Below are positions 16,861 to 26,518 of a stretch of 64,000 nucleotides of DNA, in pieces; the first letter of the stretch is position 1; every line of letters starts with the position of its first letter. A model generated the notes under the pieces. It made no database searches. It saw nothing but the letters and a program-made list of their open reading frames with translations, and was not told the DNA's origin. Source of the stretch: Mucilaginibacter gilvus (lineage in GTDB: Bacteria; Bacteroidota; Bacteroidia; Sphingobacteriales; Sphingobacteriaceae). The DNA lies in contig NZ_SBIW01000006.1 in NCBI RefSeq assembly GCF_004054195.1, forward strand, positions 317,653 to 381,652, given 5' to 3'. A program made the position numbers and the translations under genes.

Positions 16861-18192
16861 ATGAGCCAACTACAAATCACCCCTCAGAACGTACAGGCTA
16901 CTCTCAGCAAACATATTCTTGCCGATGGTTTCGACCTTACTTTTGATATGGAAAAAAGCCAGGGCGTCCACATCTACGATGCCAAAAACAAGCGTACCCT
17001 GCTGGATTTTTTTACCTGTTTTGCATCTGTGCCCTTAGGTTATAACCACCCCAAAATGTTGGGCGACGAAACTTTTAAAAAGAACCTGATGCTGGCGGCC
17101 CTAACTAACCCGTCCAACTCAGACATCTATACCGAGCAATACGCGCAGTTTGTAGATACATTTGGTCGTGTAGGCATCCCCGACTACCTGCCACATGCCT
17201 TTTTTATTGCCGGGGGTAGTTTGGCTATTGAGAACGCCCTTAAAGTAGCTATGGACTGGAAGGTGCAAAAGAACTTTGCCAAGGGCCATACGCAGGAAAA
17301 AGGCCATAAGGTTTTACACTTCGAGAACGCCTTTCACGGCCGCTCGGGTTATACTTTAAGCTTAACCAACACCCAGCCCGTAAAAACCAAATGGTTCGCT
17401 AAGTTTGATTGGCCGAGGGTATCGCTGCCCGAGATCCATTTCCCGCTGAATGAGAATAATATTGTTGACCTGGCCGCCCGCGAGGCCAGATCTATAGCCG
17501 AGATCCGCACCGCCTTTGCTAATAACCCGGACGATATCTGCGCCATCATCATCGAACCTATCCTGTCCGAAGGTGGCGATAAGCACGTGCGCCAGGAGTT
17601 TTTGGAGCAATTACGGCAAATTGGCGACGAGTACGAAGCCATGCTGATCTACGATGAAGTGCAAACCGGTGTAGGGCTAAGCGGCAAGTTTTGGCTGCAC
17701 CAGCACTTTGGCGAAAAAGCCCGACCGGATATCGTAGCCTTTGGTAAAAAAATGCAGGTTTGCGGCATACTGGTAAGTAACCGGGTAGACGAGATAGAAG
17801 GTAACGTTTTCAAGATCTCATCGCGTATCAACTCCACTTGGGGTGGCAGTTTGGTGGATATGGTTCGTTCGGCAAAAATTATGGAAATTATTGAAGAGGA
17901 CGGATTATGCGCCAAGGCAGCCGAAACTGGTACCTACCTGCAAAACGGACTACAAAAAATAGCGGATAAAAGCGGCCTGGTTACTAACGTACGCGGCAAG
18001 GGTTTACTAACCGCGTTTGATTTTCCGGATGCTGCCTCCCGTGGTGCATTTATTGATAAGGGACTGGAAAACAACATCATGTACCTCGGTTGCGGCGATC
18101 GCACTATCCGTTTCCGCCCGGCACTTATCATCGAAAAAGAACACATAGACGAGGGTTTATATAACATCGAAAAAATATTGCCCTCCCTATAA
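16861..18192 (+). CDS. lat: L-lysine 6-transaminase
   Basis: Class III aminotransferase that moves the epsilon-amino group of lysine to 2-oxoglutarate, giving aminoadipate semialdehyde (cyclising to piperideine-6-carboxylate). At 443 residues it matches Lat. Seen: GVHIYDAKNKRTLLDFFTCF, IAGGSLAIENALKVAMDWK, FENAFHGRSGYTLSLTNT, the PLP-contacting LIYDEVQTGVGLSGKFW, and the Schiff-base Lys in IVAFGKKMQVCG. GKKMQVCG and the FFTCFAS start separate Lat from ornithine or GABA transaminases. It stands alone between its own promoter and terminator, so no pathway partner is visible. Lysine catabolism is the likely role. Confidence 0.9.
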   Translation: MSQLQITPQNVQATLSKHILADGFDLTFDMEKSQGVHIYDAKNKRTLLDFFTCFASVPLGYNHPKMLGDETFKKNLMLAALTNPSNSDIYTEQYAQFVDTFGRVGIPDYLPHAFFIAGGSLAIENALKVAMDWKVQKNFAKGHTQEKGHKVLHFENAFHGRSGYTLSLTNTQPVKTKWFAKFDWPRVSLPEIHFPLNENNIVDLAAREARSIAEIRTAFANNPDDICAIIIEPILSEGGDKHVRQEFLEQLRQIGDEYEAMLIYDEVQTGVGLSGKFWLHQHFGEKARPDIVAFGKKMQVCGILVSNRVDEIEGNVFKISSRINSTWGGSLVDMVRSAKIMEIIEEDGLCAKAAETGTYLQNGLQKIADKSGLVTNVRGKGLLTAFDFPDAASRGAFIDKGLENNIMYLGCGDRTIRFRPALIIEKEHIDEGLYNIEKILPSL

Positions 18193-18217
18193 TATCAATG
18201 TAATAATATCGCTACAG

Positions 18218-18250
18218 GCGCCTGTTTTGTTAAGAACAGGCGCTTTTTTT
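18218..18250 (+). terminator. Rho-independent terminator of lat
   Basis: Perfect 9-bp stem GCGCCTGTT (18218-18226) / AACAGGCGC (18235-18243), 8-nt loop, seven T. Confidence 0.9.
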
Positions 18251-18393
18251 GTTTGGAATATACTATAATCGCACTTTAACGTTATTATATATATTATTAA
18301 CTATTATATAATGCGTACACGAACACGCAATTTATTTAACGCATTGTAACACATTAACTTATATTAATATCAAAACAAGAGTACTATTTTAGA

Positions 18394-18840
18394 ATGAACA
18401 GACACATTGAAAAATTAAAAAAACAACTGGTGGAGATTGCCGAAGTTGTTAATTCTTTCCAGTCTGAAGCCGTACAAGTAAGAGTTGTAGACAGGCTATT
18501 AGACGAGATTATGGAAATAGAGAGGGTGGAAACGGAAGGATCAGAAATTTTCAATAAGAGGGGCCGTAAGCCCAGGGGTGAAAATGACGACGAACAAAGC
18601 CTTACCGTACAAAGGCGTAAAAAACCGGGTGCCACCAAGGTACTGAACCAATTGCTTTCGAGCGATTTCTTCAGGACACCGCACTCGATATCCTCCATTG
18701 CCGAATATTGCAAAGACAAGTTCGACTCGGATTTCAAAACTTCAGAGCTATCGGGCATCCTGCTAAAGCTTGCCAAAGAGAACAAACTGAAGCGCGAAAG
18801 AAGCAACGAACACAACCGCTTTGAATACGTAGGCGTTTAA
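18394..18840 (+). CDS. AT-hook / winged-helix-like DNA-binding protein
   Basis: 148-residue protein of no named family that I recognise. Residues 1-48 are a charged helix, possibly coiled-coil (HIEKLKKQLVEIAEVVNSF). Residues 55-62 (KRGRKPRG) form an AT-hook, the minor-groove binding motif. Residues 73-79 (QRRKKPG) are a second basic patch. Residues 82-146 read like a winged helix (VLNQLLSSDFF, ISSIAEYCKDKF, LSGILLKLAKENKLKRE, FEYVGV). It is preceded by about 140 bp of very AT-rich DNA, where an AT-hook protein could bind its own control region (inference). It may be a nucleoid-associated protein or regulator. Single-gene unit with its own terminator. Confidence 0.72.
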   Translation: MNRHIEKLKKQLVEIAEVVNSFQSEAVQVRVVDRLLDEIMEIERVETEGSEIFNKRGRKPRGENDDEQSLTVQRRKKPGATKVLNQLLSSDFFRTPHSISSIAEYCKDKFDSDFKTSELSGILLKLAKENKLKRERSNEHNRFEYVGV

Positions 18841-18845
18841 AAAAA

Positions 18846-18881
18846 CAAATAAGGCCGTTCAGTAATGAGCGGCCTTATTTG
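18846..18881. terminator. Hairpin terminator, bidirectional type
   Basis: Perfect 12-bp stem CAAATAAGGCCG (18846-18857) / CGGCCTTATTTG (18870-18881), 12-nt loop, beginning 6 nt after the stop codon at 18840. The AAATAA/TTATTT flanks could serve both strands. Confidence 0.75.
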
Positions 18882-18955
18882 TGTTGTTCATAGTTCATAG
18901 TGGCAAACAAATAAATCCGAAATCGAACATCCGAAATCCGAAATCAACCACCTTC

Positions 18956-19684
18956 TTACCTCAACTCCTTCAAATTATCCACCCCCAATATCTTCCTGGA
19001 TGTAAAACCTTCGGCGTATTTGGCGTTGATGCTTTTACCGAACTCTCGCCCGCGGCCGTTTATCTGCTCAATAAAATCGGGCGATGAAATGTAGGTTTGC
19101 GGCTCGTCCTCATTATAATCGGGGTTGTGGAACTGCGAGGCGTAAGCGTAAACGCTGGCTATCTTTTTCTCCCAATATTCGGTAACATCTACCAAAATAT
19201 CCGGCTTAATGTAGCGGTCCTGTATAAAGTGCAGCACCTGGCCCGGGCGCCATGGCTCTTGCGGCTGGCCATCGGCACCAAGCGTTTCTATCCGGCGCAG
19301 GCCTGCTAAAAATGAAGCGGCCTCTACCAGTTCATTGGCGCGGCCATGATCGGGGTGGCGGTCGTGGTAGGCATTGGTTATAACAATATCGGGCTGGTAT
19401 TTGCGTATAGCGGCTATCACTTTTAACTGGTATTCTTTGCTGTTCTCAAAAAAGCCATCGGGCAGTTCCAGGTTTTCGCGAACGGTTAAACCTAAAATTT
19501 CTGCGGCTTTAGCGGCTTCCTGGTCGCGAATTTCTGCGGTGCCGCGGGTGCCCAGTTCGCCGCGGGTAAGGTCGGCAATGCCAACTTTGTGGCCAAGGGC
19601 AATGTGTTTCAGTATCACGCCGGCACAACCAAGTTCGGCGTCGTCCGGGTGTACCGGCAAAACTAATATGTCTAATTTCGGCAT
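18956..19684 (-). CDS. bshB1: Bacillithiol biosynthesis deacetylase BshB1
   Basis: PIG-L/LmbE-family zinc deacetylase that removes acetyl from GlcNAc-malate, the second step of bacillithiol synthesis. The 242 residues show the zinc site VHPDDAELGCAG (His, Asp, Asp) and a second His in AYHDRHPDHGRA. ELGTRGTAEIRDQEAAKAAE, GLRRIETLG and the C-terminal GREFGKSINAKYAEGF are characteristic of BshB1 rather than other LmbE proteins. Third gene of the DUF4294-gpx-bshB1 operon; 13 nt separate it from gpx. Bacillithiol is the low-molecular-weight thiol of this lineage, which fits the adjacent thiol peroxidase. Confidence 0.93.
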   Translation of the reverse strand: MPKLDILVLPVHPDDAELGCAGVILKHIALGHKVGIADLTRGELGTRGTAEIRDQEAAKAAEILGLTVRENLELPDGFFENSKEYQLKVIAAIRKYQPDIVITNAYHDRHPDHGRANELVEAASFLAGLRRIETLGADGQPQEPWRPGQVLHFIQDRYIKPDILVDVTEYWEKKIASVYAYASQFHNPDYNEDEPQTYISSPDFIEQINGRGREFGKSINAKYAEGFTSRKILGVDNLKELR

Positions 19685-19697
19685 AAAATTATTCTAA

Positions 19698-20201
19698 TTA
19701 TTGATCAGCCACAGCTAACAGGCGCTGGATCTTTTTCCTGATCTTGGAGGAAGTTGGGCTGGTGAACGGAAAAAAGTAATCAACAACCGCGCCATCCCTG
19801 TTTATTAAATACTTGTGAAAGTTCCAGCGGGGAACGGAGTTAAGCACGCCGTTCTCTTTCTTCTCGCTCAAAAATTTGTAAAGTGGGTCGGCATATGGGC
19901 CGCGTACCCTTATCTTATCAAACACCGGGAAATTTTTACCGTAATTGCTGCAAAAGGTGGCAATGGCCTGCCCTTCTAAAGGTTCCTGTCCGCCAAAATC
20001 GTTAGATGGGAAGGCAAGGATATCAAACCCCTGCGGCGCAAATTCGGTTTTTAACGCAACCAGGTCTTTCAGCTGTGGTGTAAAACCACATTCCGACGCG
20101 ATGTTTACAATCAGCAGTATTTTGTCTTTATAGTCGCTCAGGCTGATAGGCTCGCCATCTAACGCGTTAACGTTAAACCCGTAAATATTTTTGTTGTCCA
20201 T
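19698..20201 (-). CDS. Glutathione peroxidase-family thiol peroxidase
   Basis: 167-residue Gpx-like peroxidase reducing H2O2 or lipid hydroperoxides. Peroxidatic C38 is in NIASECGFTPQ, with partner Q72 (GGQEP) and W126-N127 (RWNFHKYL) completing the catalytic set. A second Cys, C84 (ATFCSNYG), is the probable resolving residue. The usual FPCNQF is FPSNDF here, so the commonly conserved Cys there is missing. The ATG overlaps the DUF4294 stop in TAATG, indicating translational coupling. Being next to bshB1 suggests thioredoxin or bacillithiol rather than glutathione as reductant (inference). Confidence 0.9.
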   Translation of the reverse strand: MDNKNIYGFNVNALDGEPISLSDYKDKILLIVNIASECGFTPQLKDLVALKTEFAPQGFDILAFPSNDFGGQEPLEGQAIATFCSNYGKNFPVFDKIRVRGPYADPLYKFLSEKKENGVLNSVPRWNFHKYLINRDGAVVDYFFPFTSPTSSKIRKKIQRLLAVADQ

Positions 20202-20818
20202 TAATTATAGCTGGGATTGTAGCCCGCGGTTTGTAGTATCGATTCGATATCCCGCTGCTCCTCTCGGTCGTAAGTTTCCTTCAGGTCGTGCCCAAAAATT
20301 TTCGCTACCGATTGTATCACAAAGGCGTTAAAGCCGCCTTTAAGTTCCTTAACCATGGCGTAACTGGTGTTACCCGTTTCGCGGTTAATGAGTTTTATCA
20401 ATACCTCGCCCTGTGTAATGGTGAGGTCTTTAATTTGTTTATTAAAAATGTCTTTGATCTCGGTTTCGCAAGCCTTCATTAACGCTTTCTGCTGTTTTTT
20501 ATCGGCAGTTAAAGCTAAATCGCGCTGTAGTTGACGATAGCGCTTGCCCGCAAACTGCGCGTAAGGCAACACTTTCATTACGTTATATCGTAAACGGTAA
20601 AAATTTGCTCTGTCCTGCGCGCTTGCAAAAATACGGGTATCTACAATGCGTACCTCGGGCGTAACTATCCAGGGCACCAATTCGCCATCAAGCTTTGTCA
20701 TCAGCGTTTTGATGGTATCATTTTTGCCAAGTATAACCGGCGGGGCAGTTTTCTCTACCTGCGCCTTTAAAGCGCCACATAAGCAACAAAATACAAGCAG
20801 AGAAGCAATAATTTTCAT
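20201..20818 (-). CDS. DUF4294 protein, exported
   Basis: 205 residues from the ATG at 20818, beginning with a signal peptide (IIASLLVFCCLCGALKAQ). The remainder matches DUF4294: GELVPWIVTPEVRIVDTRIF, YRLRYNVMKVLPYAQFAGKR, KLINRETGNTSYAMVKELKG and the C-terminal YDREEQRDIESILQTAGY. The family is Bacteroidota-restricted and without known function. First gene of the operon with gpx and bshB1. An upstream in-frame ATG at 20836 is possible but spoils the signal peptide start. Confidence 0.88.
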   Translation of the reverse strand: MKIIASLLVFCCLCGALKAQVEKTAPPVILGKNDTIKTLMTKLDGELVPWIVTPEVRIVDTRIFASAQDRANFYRLRYNVMKVLPYAQFAGKRYRQLQRDLALTADKKQQKALMKACETEIKDIFNKQIKDLTITQGEVLIKLINRETGNTSYAMVKELKGGFNAFVIQSVAKIFGHDLKETYDREEQRDIESILQTAGYNPSYN

Positions 20819-20833
20819 ATTTTTACTTGAACA

Positions 20834-20841
20834 CAAAATTA
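20834..20841 (-). promoter_or_regulatory. TAnnTTTG -7 element for the DUF4294-gpx-bshB1 operon
   Basis: TAATTTTG on the minus strand, 15 nt before the ATG at 20818. Confidence 0.5.
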
Positions 20842-20928
20842 ACGCATTTTATTCCATTATTTTATAACAACCGGCAATAATAAATATTGTTGCAAGTTGG
20901 TGATATTATATAGTACTTACGCTGACAC

Positions 20929-23151
20929 ATGAAAGATTTAGTGATTGACCTGGAAGCCGAGAAAACGGAAATACTAAAACGTTACCGTGCGTTGTTGCGT
21001 GCAAGTAAATCTACCCTGCAAAAGGGCGATAAACGCATGATACGCAAGGCGTTTGATATGGCGCTGGAAAGCCACAAAGATATGCGCCGTAAAAGCGGCG
21101 AGCCTTATATATACCACCCTATTGCCGTGGCCCAGATAGCCGCCGAAGAGATAGGCCTGGGTACCACATCCATTGTATGTGCGCTGCTGCACGATGTGGT
21201 GGAAGATACTGATGTTACCCTGGAGGATATAGAGCTGGAATTTGGTAAAAAAGTGGCCAAAATTATTGATGGTTTAACTAAAATATCGGGCGTATTTGAT
21301 ACTAATAGCTCGCTGCAAGCAGAGAACTTTAGGAAAATGCTGCTTACCCTTGCCGATGATGTAAGGGTGATACTGATAAAACTGGCCGACAGGCTGCACA
21401 ATATGCGTACAATGGAGTTTATGCCGCGCGATAAGCAGCTGAAACTCTCCTCAGAAACCGTATACCTGTATGCACCGCTGGCACACCGGCTGGGGCTTTA
21501 TGCCATAAAGTCAGAATTGGAAGATCTCTCCATGAAATACATGGAGCGCGATATGTACTCGTTCATCAAAGCTAAATTGAACGAGAAAAAGACCGAGCGC
21601 GAAAAATTCATCCGCGATTTTGTGGAGCCGGTAAAAAAAGTGGTATCAGACCAGGATCTGCACGCTGATATCTTCGGCAGGCCAAAATCTATCCACTCCA
21701 TCTGGAACAAGATGAAAAAGAAATCGATCCCCTTTGAGGAGGTGTACGATCTTTTTGCCATCCGGATCATCTTAGACAGTACGCCCGAAAGCGAAAAAGC
21801 GGATTGCTGGAAGGCTTATTCTATTATTACCGACCTGTATCGCCCCAACCCCGACAGGCTGCGCGATTGGATCTCTTCGCCAAAAGCAAACGGATACGAA
21901 AGCTTGCACACCACCGTAATGGGTCCACGCGGGCAATGGGTAGAGGTGCAGATCCGTACCAAACGGATGAACGAAATTGCCGAAAAAGGTTTCGCGGCGC
22001 ACTGGAAGTATAAAGAATCATCTACCGATAGCGGCCTGGACCAATGGGTACAAAAGGTACGCGATATGCTAAAAAACCCCGACTCCAACGCGCTGGACTT
22101 TTTGGATGATTTTAAGATGAACCTCTTTAGCGACGAGATCTTCATCTTCACCCCCAAGGGCGCTTTAATACAACTACCCCTGAGTGCTACCGCGCTTGAT
22201 TTTGCTTTTGAGATTCACACCGATGTGGGCGCCACCTGTATTGGCGCCAAGGTGAACCATAAGCTGGTACCGCTAAGCTATAAACTGCAAAACGGCGACC
22301 AGGTGGAGATCATCACCTCGGGCAAGCAAACGCCTAAGGAGGATTGGTTGAGTATTGTGGTTACGGCTAAGGCTAAAGCCAAAATAAAATCGGCCTTAAA
22401 AGAAGAAAAACGCAAAGTAGCCGAGGATGGTAAGGAAATACTGGAGCGTAAACTAAAATCCCTAAAGATCACTTACAACTCCGAAAATATTCATAAGCTG
22501 AGCTACTTTTTTAAGCTTGCCTCAACCCAGGACCTGTTCTACAATGTAGCAAAGGGCCTGATAGATATGAAGGACCTGAAAGAATACCAGGCATCCGAAA
22601 AAGTTATTGAGAACAAACCGCAGGATAAGATTGAGAACGAGCAACTGCAAAGCCTGGTACGCAACATAAAAACTAAGGATAGCGATGTACTGCTTTTTGG
22701 CGAGGACCTGCAAAAGATAGATTACAAGTTGAGCAACTGTTGTAACCCTATCCCGGGTGATGATGTATTTGGCTTTGTAACCGTGAGCGACGGCATCAAG
22801 ATCCACCGCACCAACTGCCCTAATGCTGCCAAACTGATGGCCAATTATGGCTACCGTATTGTGAAAGCCAAATGGACCAAACAACTGGAACTGGCCTTTT
22901 TAACCGGGATGCGCATCCGTGGTATTGACGAGGTTGGGTTGATCAACAAGCTCACCACGGTGATATCAAACGATTTTAAGGTGAACATCCGCTCTATTAC
23001 GGTAGATAGTGACAATGGTATTTTTGAAGGATCGATAATGATTTACGTGAATGATACCGAGCATTTGAACAACCTTACCAAAGAGATATTGCAGATTAAA
23101 GGCATTACGTCGGTAGAACGGTTTGATTCGGCGATAGAGAAAGCGTCTTAA
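20929..23151 (+). CDS. RelA/SpoT family (p)ppGpp synthetase/hydrolase (Rsh)
   Basis: Bifunctional stringent-response enzyme, 740 residues. The hydrolase HD domain is intact: H63 (YIYHPIAVAQIAAEE) and H88-D89 (ALLHDVVEDTDV). The synthetase domain has RPKSIHSIWNKM, YDLFAIRIIL, NGYESLHTTVMG and EVQIRTKRMNEIAEKG. TGS (FIFTPKGALIQLPLSATALD) and C-terminal ACT (IRGIDEVGLINKLTTVISND) domains follow, with SNCCNPIPGDDVFGF between them. Because both active sites look intact, it probably makes and degrades (p)ppGpp like SpoT/Rel, though other Rsh genes may exist elsewhere. It stands alone, before a repeat and the Fur-like gene. Confidence 0.95.
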   Translation: MKDLVIDLEAEKTEILKRYRALLRASKSTLQKGDKRMIRKAFDMALESHKDMRRKSGEPYIYHPIAVAQIAAEEIGLGTTSIVCALLHDVVEDTDVTLEDIELEFGKKVAKIIDGLTKISGVFDTNSSLQAENFRKMLLTLADDVRVILIKLADRLHNMRTMEFMPRDKQLKLSSETVYLYAPLAHRLGLYAIKSELEDLSMKYMERDMYSFIKAKLNEKKTEREKFIRDFVEPVKKVVSDQDLHADIFGRPKSIHSIWNKMKKKSIPFEEVYDLFAIRIILDSTPESEKADCWKAYSIITDLYRPNPDRLRDWISSPKANGYESLHTTVMGPRGQWVEVQIRTKRMNEIAEKGFAAHWKYKESSTDSGLDQWVQKVRDMLKNPDSNALDFLDDFKMNLFSDEIFIFTPKGALIQLPLSATALDFAFEIHTDVGATCIGAKVNHKLVPLSYKLQNGDQVEIITSGKQTPKEDWLSIVVTAKAKAKIKSALKEEKRKVAEDGKEILERKLKSLKITYNSENIHKLSYFFKLASTQDLFYNVAKGLIDMKDLKEYQASEKVIENKPQDKIENEQLQSLVRNIKTKDSDVLLFGEDLQKIDYKLSNCCNPIPGDDVFGFVTVSDGIKIHRTNCPNAAKLMANYGYRIVKAKWTKQLELAFLTGMRIRGIDEVGLINKLTTVISNDFKVNIRSITVDSDNGIFEGSIMIYVNDTEHLNNLTKEILQIKGITSVERFDSAIEKAS

Positions 23152-23164
23152 AAGCGAGAATCAA

Positions 23165-23243
23165 AAGATAAGAAGCAAGAAACAAGAGATTTGATTGGGA
23201 GCGATGTCTTGATTCCTGGCTCTTGATCTTGTTTCTTATCGTT
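23165..23243. repeat. AAGAAACAAGA-type imperfect inverted repeat
   Basis: AAGAAGCAAGAAACAAGAG near 23169 and CTCTTGATCTTGTTTCTTA near 23220 are inverted and mostly complementary. The same purine words recur at 8046-8080. It occupies most of the gap after rsh and could act as a weak transcription stop. Confidence 0.5.
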
Positions 23244-23288
23244 ACTTTATATTTTTTATTAATACCTTTGGAGGGTTAATTTAACATT

Positions 23289-23759
23289 ATGCCTGTACAG
23301 GAAACCATTGCATTGGTAAAGAAGATTTTTGAGGCTTACCTCGAAAACAAGAGCCTCAGGAAAACACCCGAGCGTTTTGCCATACTGGAGGAGATCTACT
23401 CCCGCAGCGACCATTTTGATGTGGAGAGTTTATACATCCACATGAAGAACAAAAAATACCGCGTAAGCCGCGCCACGGTATACAACACTTTAGAACTTTT
23501 AGTATCGTGCGATTTGGTTACCAAACACCAGTTCGGCAAAAACATGGCTCAGTTCGAGAAATCGTACGGCTATAAACAGCACGACCATATCATCTGCATC
23601 GATTGTGGTAAGGTGGTAGAGTTTTGCGATCCGCGCATTCAGCAGATACAAAGCATGATGGGCGATATTTTAAAGTTTGAAATTAAGCACCACTCGCTGA
23701 ACCTATACGGTAACTGCGAAAAACTGCGCGCGGGCTTCTGCGACAGGAGAGCGCAATAA
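23289..23759 (+). CDS. Fur-family transcriptional regulator
   Basis: 156-residue Fur/Zur/PerR-type repressor. The N-terminal winged helix reads [19 protein letters not shown] and [20 protein letters not shown]. The dimerisation half has [15 protein letters not shown] with a CxxC zinc site and two further C-terminal Cys ([14 protein letters not shown]). The conserved HxH region is present as KQHDHI. The ligand (iron, zinc or peroxide-sensing iron) cannot be assigned from sequence alone. purA follows 53 bp later on the same strand with no terminator seen between, so co-transcription is possible. Confidence 0.9.
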   Translation: MPVQETIALVKKIFEAYLENKSLRKTPERFAILEEIYSRSDHFDVESLYIHMKNKKYRVSRATVYNTLELLVSCDLVTKHQFGKNMAQFEKSYGYKQHDHIICIDCGKVVEFCDPRIQQIQSMMGDILKFEIKHHSLNLYGNCEKLRAGFCDRRAQ

Positions 23760-23809
23760 ACTGTATCCCTAATAGAATCATTTTAAGAATTATTACGAAA
23801 AGAAATTAA

Positions 23810-25090
<1,281 letters not shown>

Positions 25091-25098
25091 AAATTGGT

Positions 25099-25155
25099 GG
25101 TGAGACACCTCCAATGGGAGAAAAATACTAACACCCCATTTCCGGTGTCCTCACC
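25099..25155. repeat. Imperfect inverted repeat downstream of purA
   Basis: GGTGAGACACC (25099-25109) pairs with GGTGTCCTCACC (25144-25155) with one bulge; the loop is AT-rich. It could be a 3' UTR structure or a dispersed repeat. Not clearly a terminator by itself because no T run follows. Confidence 0.45.
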
Positions 25156-25177
25156 GGAACGCTTAATAAATTTCAAG

Positions 25178-25202
25178 AGGCTCCAATAATCGGAGCCTTT
25201 TT
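25178..25202 (+). terminator. Rho-independent terminator of purA
   Basis: Stem AGGCTCC (25178-25184) / GGAGCCT (25192-25198), 7-nt loop, T-rich tail. Confidence 0.8.
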
Positions 25203-25216
25203 CTTTTCCTGTTATT

Positions 25217-25224
25217 TATCTTTG
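25217..25224 (+). promoter_or_regulatory. TAnnTTTG -7 promoter element for pabB
   Basis: TATCTTTG, then CCTT, then the GTG at 25229. It supports GTG initiation and a leaderless or near-leaderless message. Confidence 0.6.
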
Positions 25225-25228
25225 CCTT

Positions 25229-26518
25229 GTGATATTCGAGCCCACCGACGTACAACTTTTCAAACAAAAAGCACTTGCCTGGGCAAATACTTTCGACACG
25301 ATGTGTTATCTCGACAGCAACAACTACGCCGACCCTTACGGTAAATTTGACGCGTTAATTTTCGTTGGAATAAAGCAAGATATCGACCCAAAAAACGGTG
25401 AAAATTTCGAAAAACTCGCAAATTTTCGTAAGGAAAACCACGGTTTTATCACCGGTTTTATCGGATACGATCTCAAGAACGAGGTAGAGAATTTATCGTC
25501 CCACAACACGGACGGGCTGCACTTCCCCGAGCTTTATTTTTTTGCGCCCGAGATCGTTATTACCATCAATAAAAACAAGGTAGAGATAATTGGGGAGAAT
25601 GAAGCGGAGGTCTATCAAAAGGTGGAGAGATTCAAACCCGTGGAAAGTTCAGGATCGGCACCACCGTCGGTAGATCTTCAATCCCGTTTCAGCAAAGCGG
25701 AATACAGCAATGCGGTAGAAAAAATAAAGGCTCACATTGTGCGCGGCGATATTTACGTAACCAATTTTTGCCAGGAGTTTTACGCGGAGAGTGCAGAAAT
25801 AGATCCGCTTAGCATCTTCAACAAGTTAAACAGATCCTCACCCAACCCCTTCTCCTCGTTTTTTAAATGGAAGGGCAATTATATTATCTGCGCCTCGCCC
25901 GAAAGGTTTTTAGCCAAACGTGGTAATCAACTCATCTCCCAACCAATAAAAGGCACAGCACGGCGGGATGATGACAGCATTGTAGATCAGCATATTAAGA
26001 CCGAACTCCGTAACCACCCCAAAGAGTTACAGGAAAATGTAATGATAGTAGACCTCGTGCGCAACGACCTTACCCATTCTGCAAAACCCGGCACGGTTAA
26101 AACCGCCGAGCTATTTGGCATCCATAGCTTTAAGCAGGTACACCAGATGGTATCAACCGTGCTATGCGAGATAAGGGACGATATGAGCCCCGTAGAGGCC
26201 GTTAAAAACACTTTCCCTATGGGTAGCATGACTGGTGCCCCCAAAATAAGCGCAATGAAACTGATGGAACAGTACGAGCGCAGTAAGCGCGGCGTATATT
26301 CCGGTGCAATAGGTTATTTTAGCCCGGATGATGATTTTGATTTTAACGTGGTGATCCGCACGCTGCTATACAACTCTGCCGAAAAATACTTATCCTTCCA
26401 CGTAGGCAGCGCCATCACCTACCACGCCGACCCGGAAAGGGAGTACGAGGAATGCCTGCTAAAGGCAAAAGCTATTTTGGGAGTGCTGGAGGTACCACCA
26501 ACTTATCCCCTATCCTAA
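25229..26518 (+). CDS. pabB: Aminodeoxychorismate synthase component I (PabB-like)
   Basis: Chorismate-using enzyme making 4-amino-4-deoxychorismate for folate. 429 residues from a GTG start. The C-terminal chorismate-binding domain shows FCQEFYAE, SPNPFSSFFKW, SPERFLAKRGNQLISQPIKG, LVRNDLTHSAKPGTV, HQMVSTVLCEI and MGSMTGAPKISAMKLMEQYE. K241 lies in PIKGTARR: PIKGT is the PabB signature, whereas TrpE has PIAGT, so PabB is preferred over anthranilate synthase. No glutamine amidotransferase subunit is adjacent; a PabC-like gene lies at 13.4 kb. Its 3' end overlaps the convergent DUF2071 gene by 47 bp. Confidence 0.9.
   Translation: MIFEPTDVQLFKQKALAWANTFDTMCYLDSNNYADPYGKFDALIFVGIKQDIDPKNGENFEKLANFRKENHGFITGFIGYDLKNEVENLSSHNTDGLHFPELYFFAPEIVITINKNKVEIIGENEAEVYQKVERFKPVESSGSAPPSVDLQSRFSKAEYSNAVEKIKAHIVRGDIYVTNFCQEFYAESAEIDPLSIFNKLNRSSPNPFSSFFKWKGNYIICASPERFLAKRGNQLISQPIKGTARRDDDSIVDQHIKTELRNHPKELQENVMIVDLVRNDLTHSAKPGTVKTAELFGIHSFKQVHQMVSTVLCEIRDDMSPVEAVKNTFPMGSMTGAPKISAMKLMEQYERSKRGVYSGAIGYFSPDDDFDFNVVIRTLLYNSAEKYLSFHVGSAITYHADPEREYEECLLKAKAILGVLEVPPTYPLS

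Noticed and set aside
23165..23243. CRISPR-like or tandem repeat after rsh
   Set aside because: The AAGAAACAAGA words are irregular, inverted and unspaced; there is no repeat-spacer periodicity.
25229..26518. TrpE (anthranilate synthase) instead of PabB
   Set aside because: The PIKGT motif with Lys is the PabB signature; TrpE has PIAGT, and there is no trp gene nearby.
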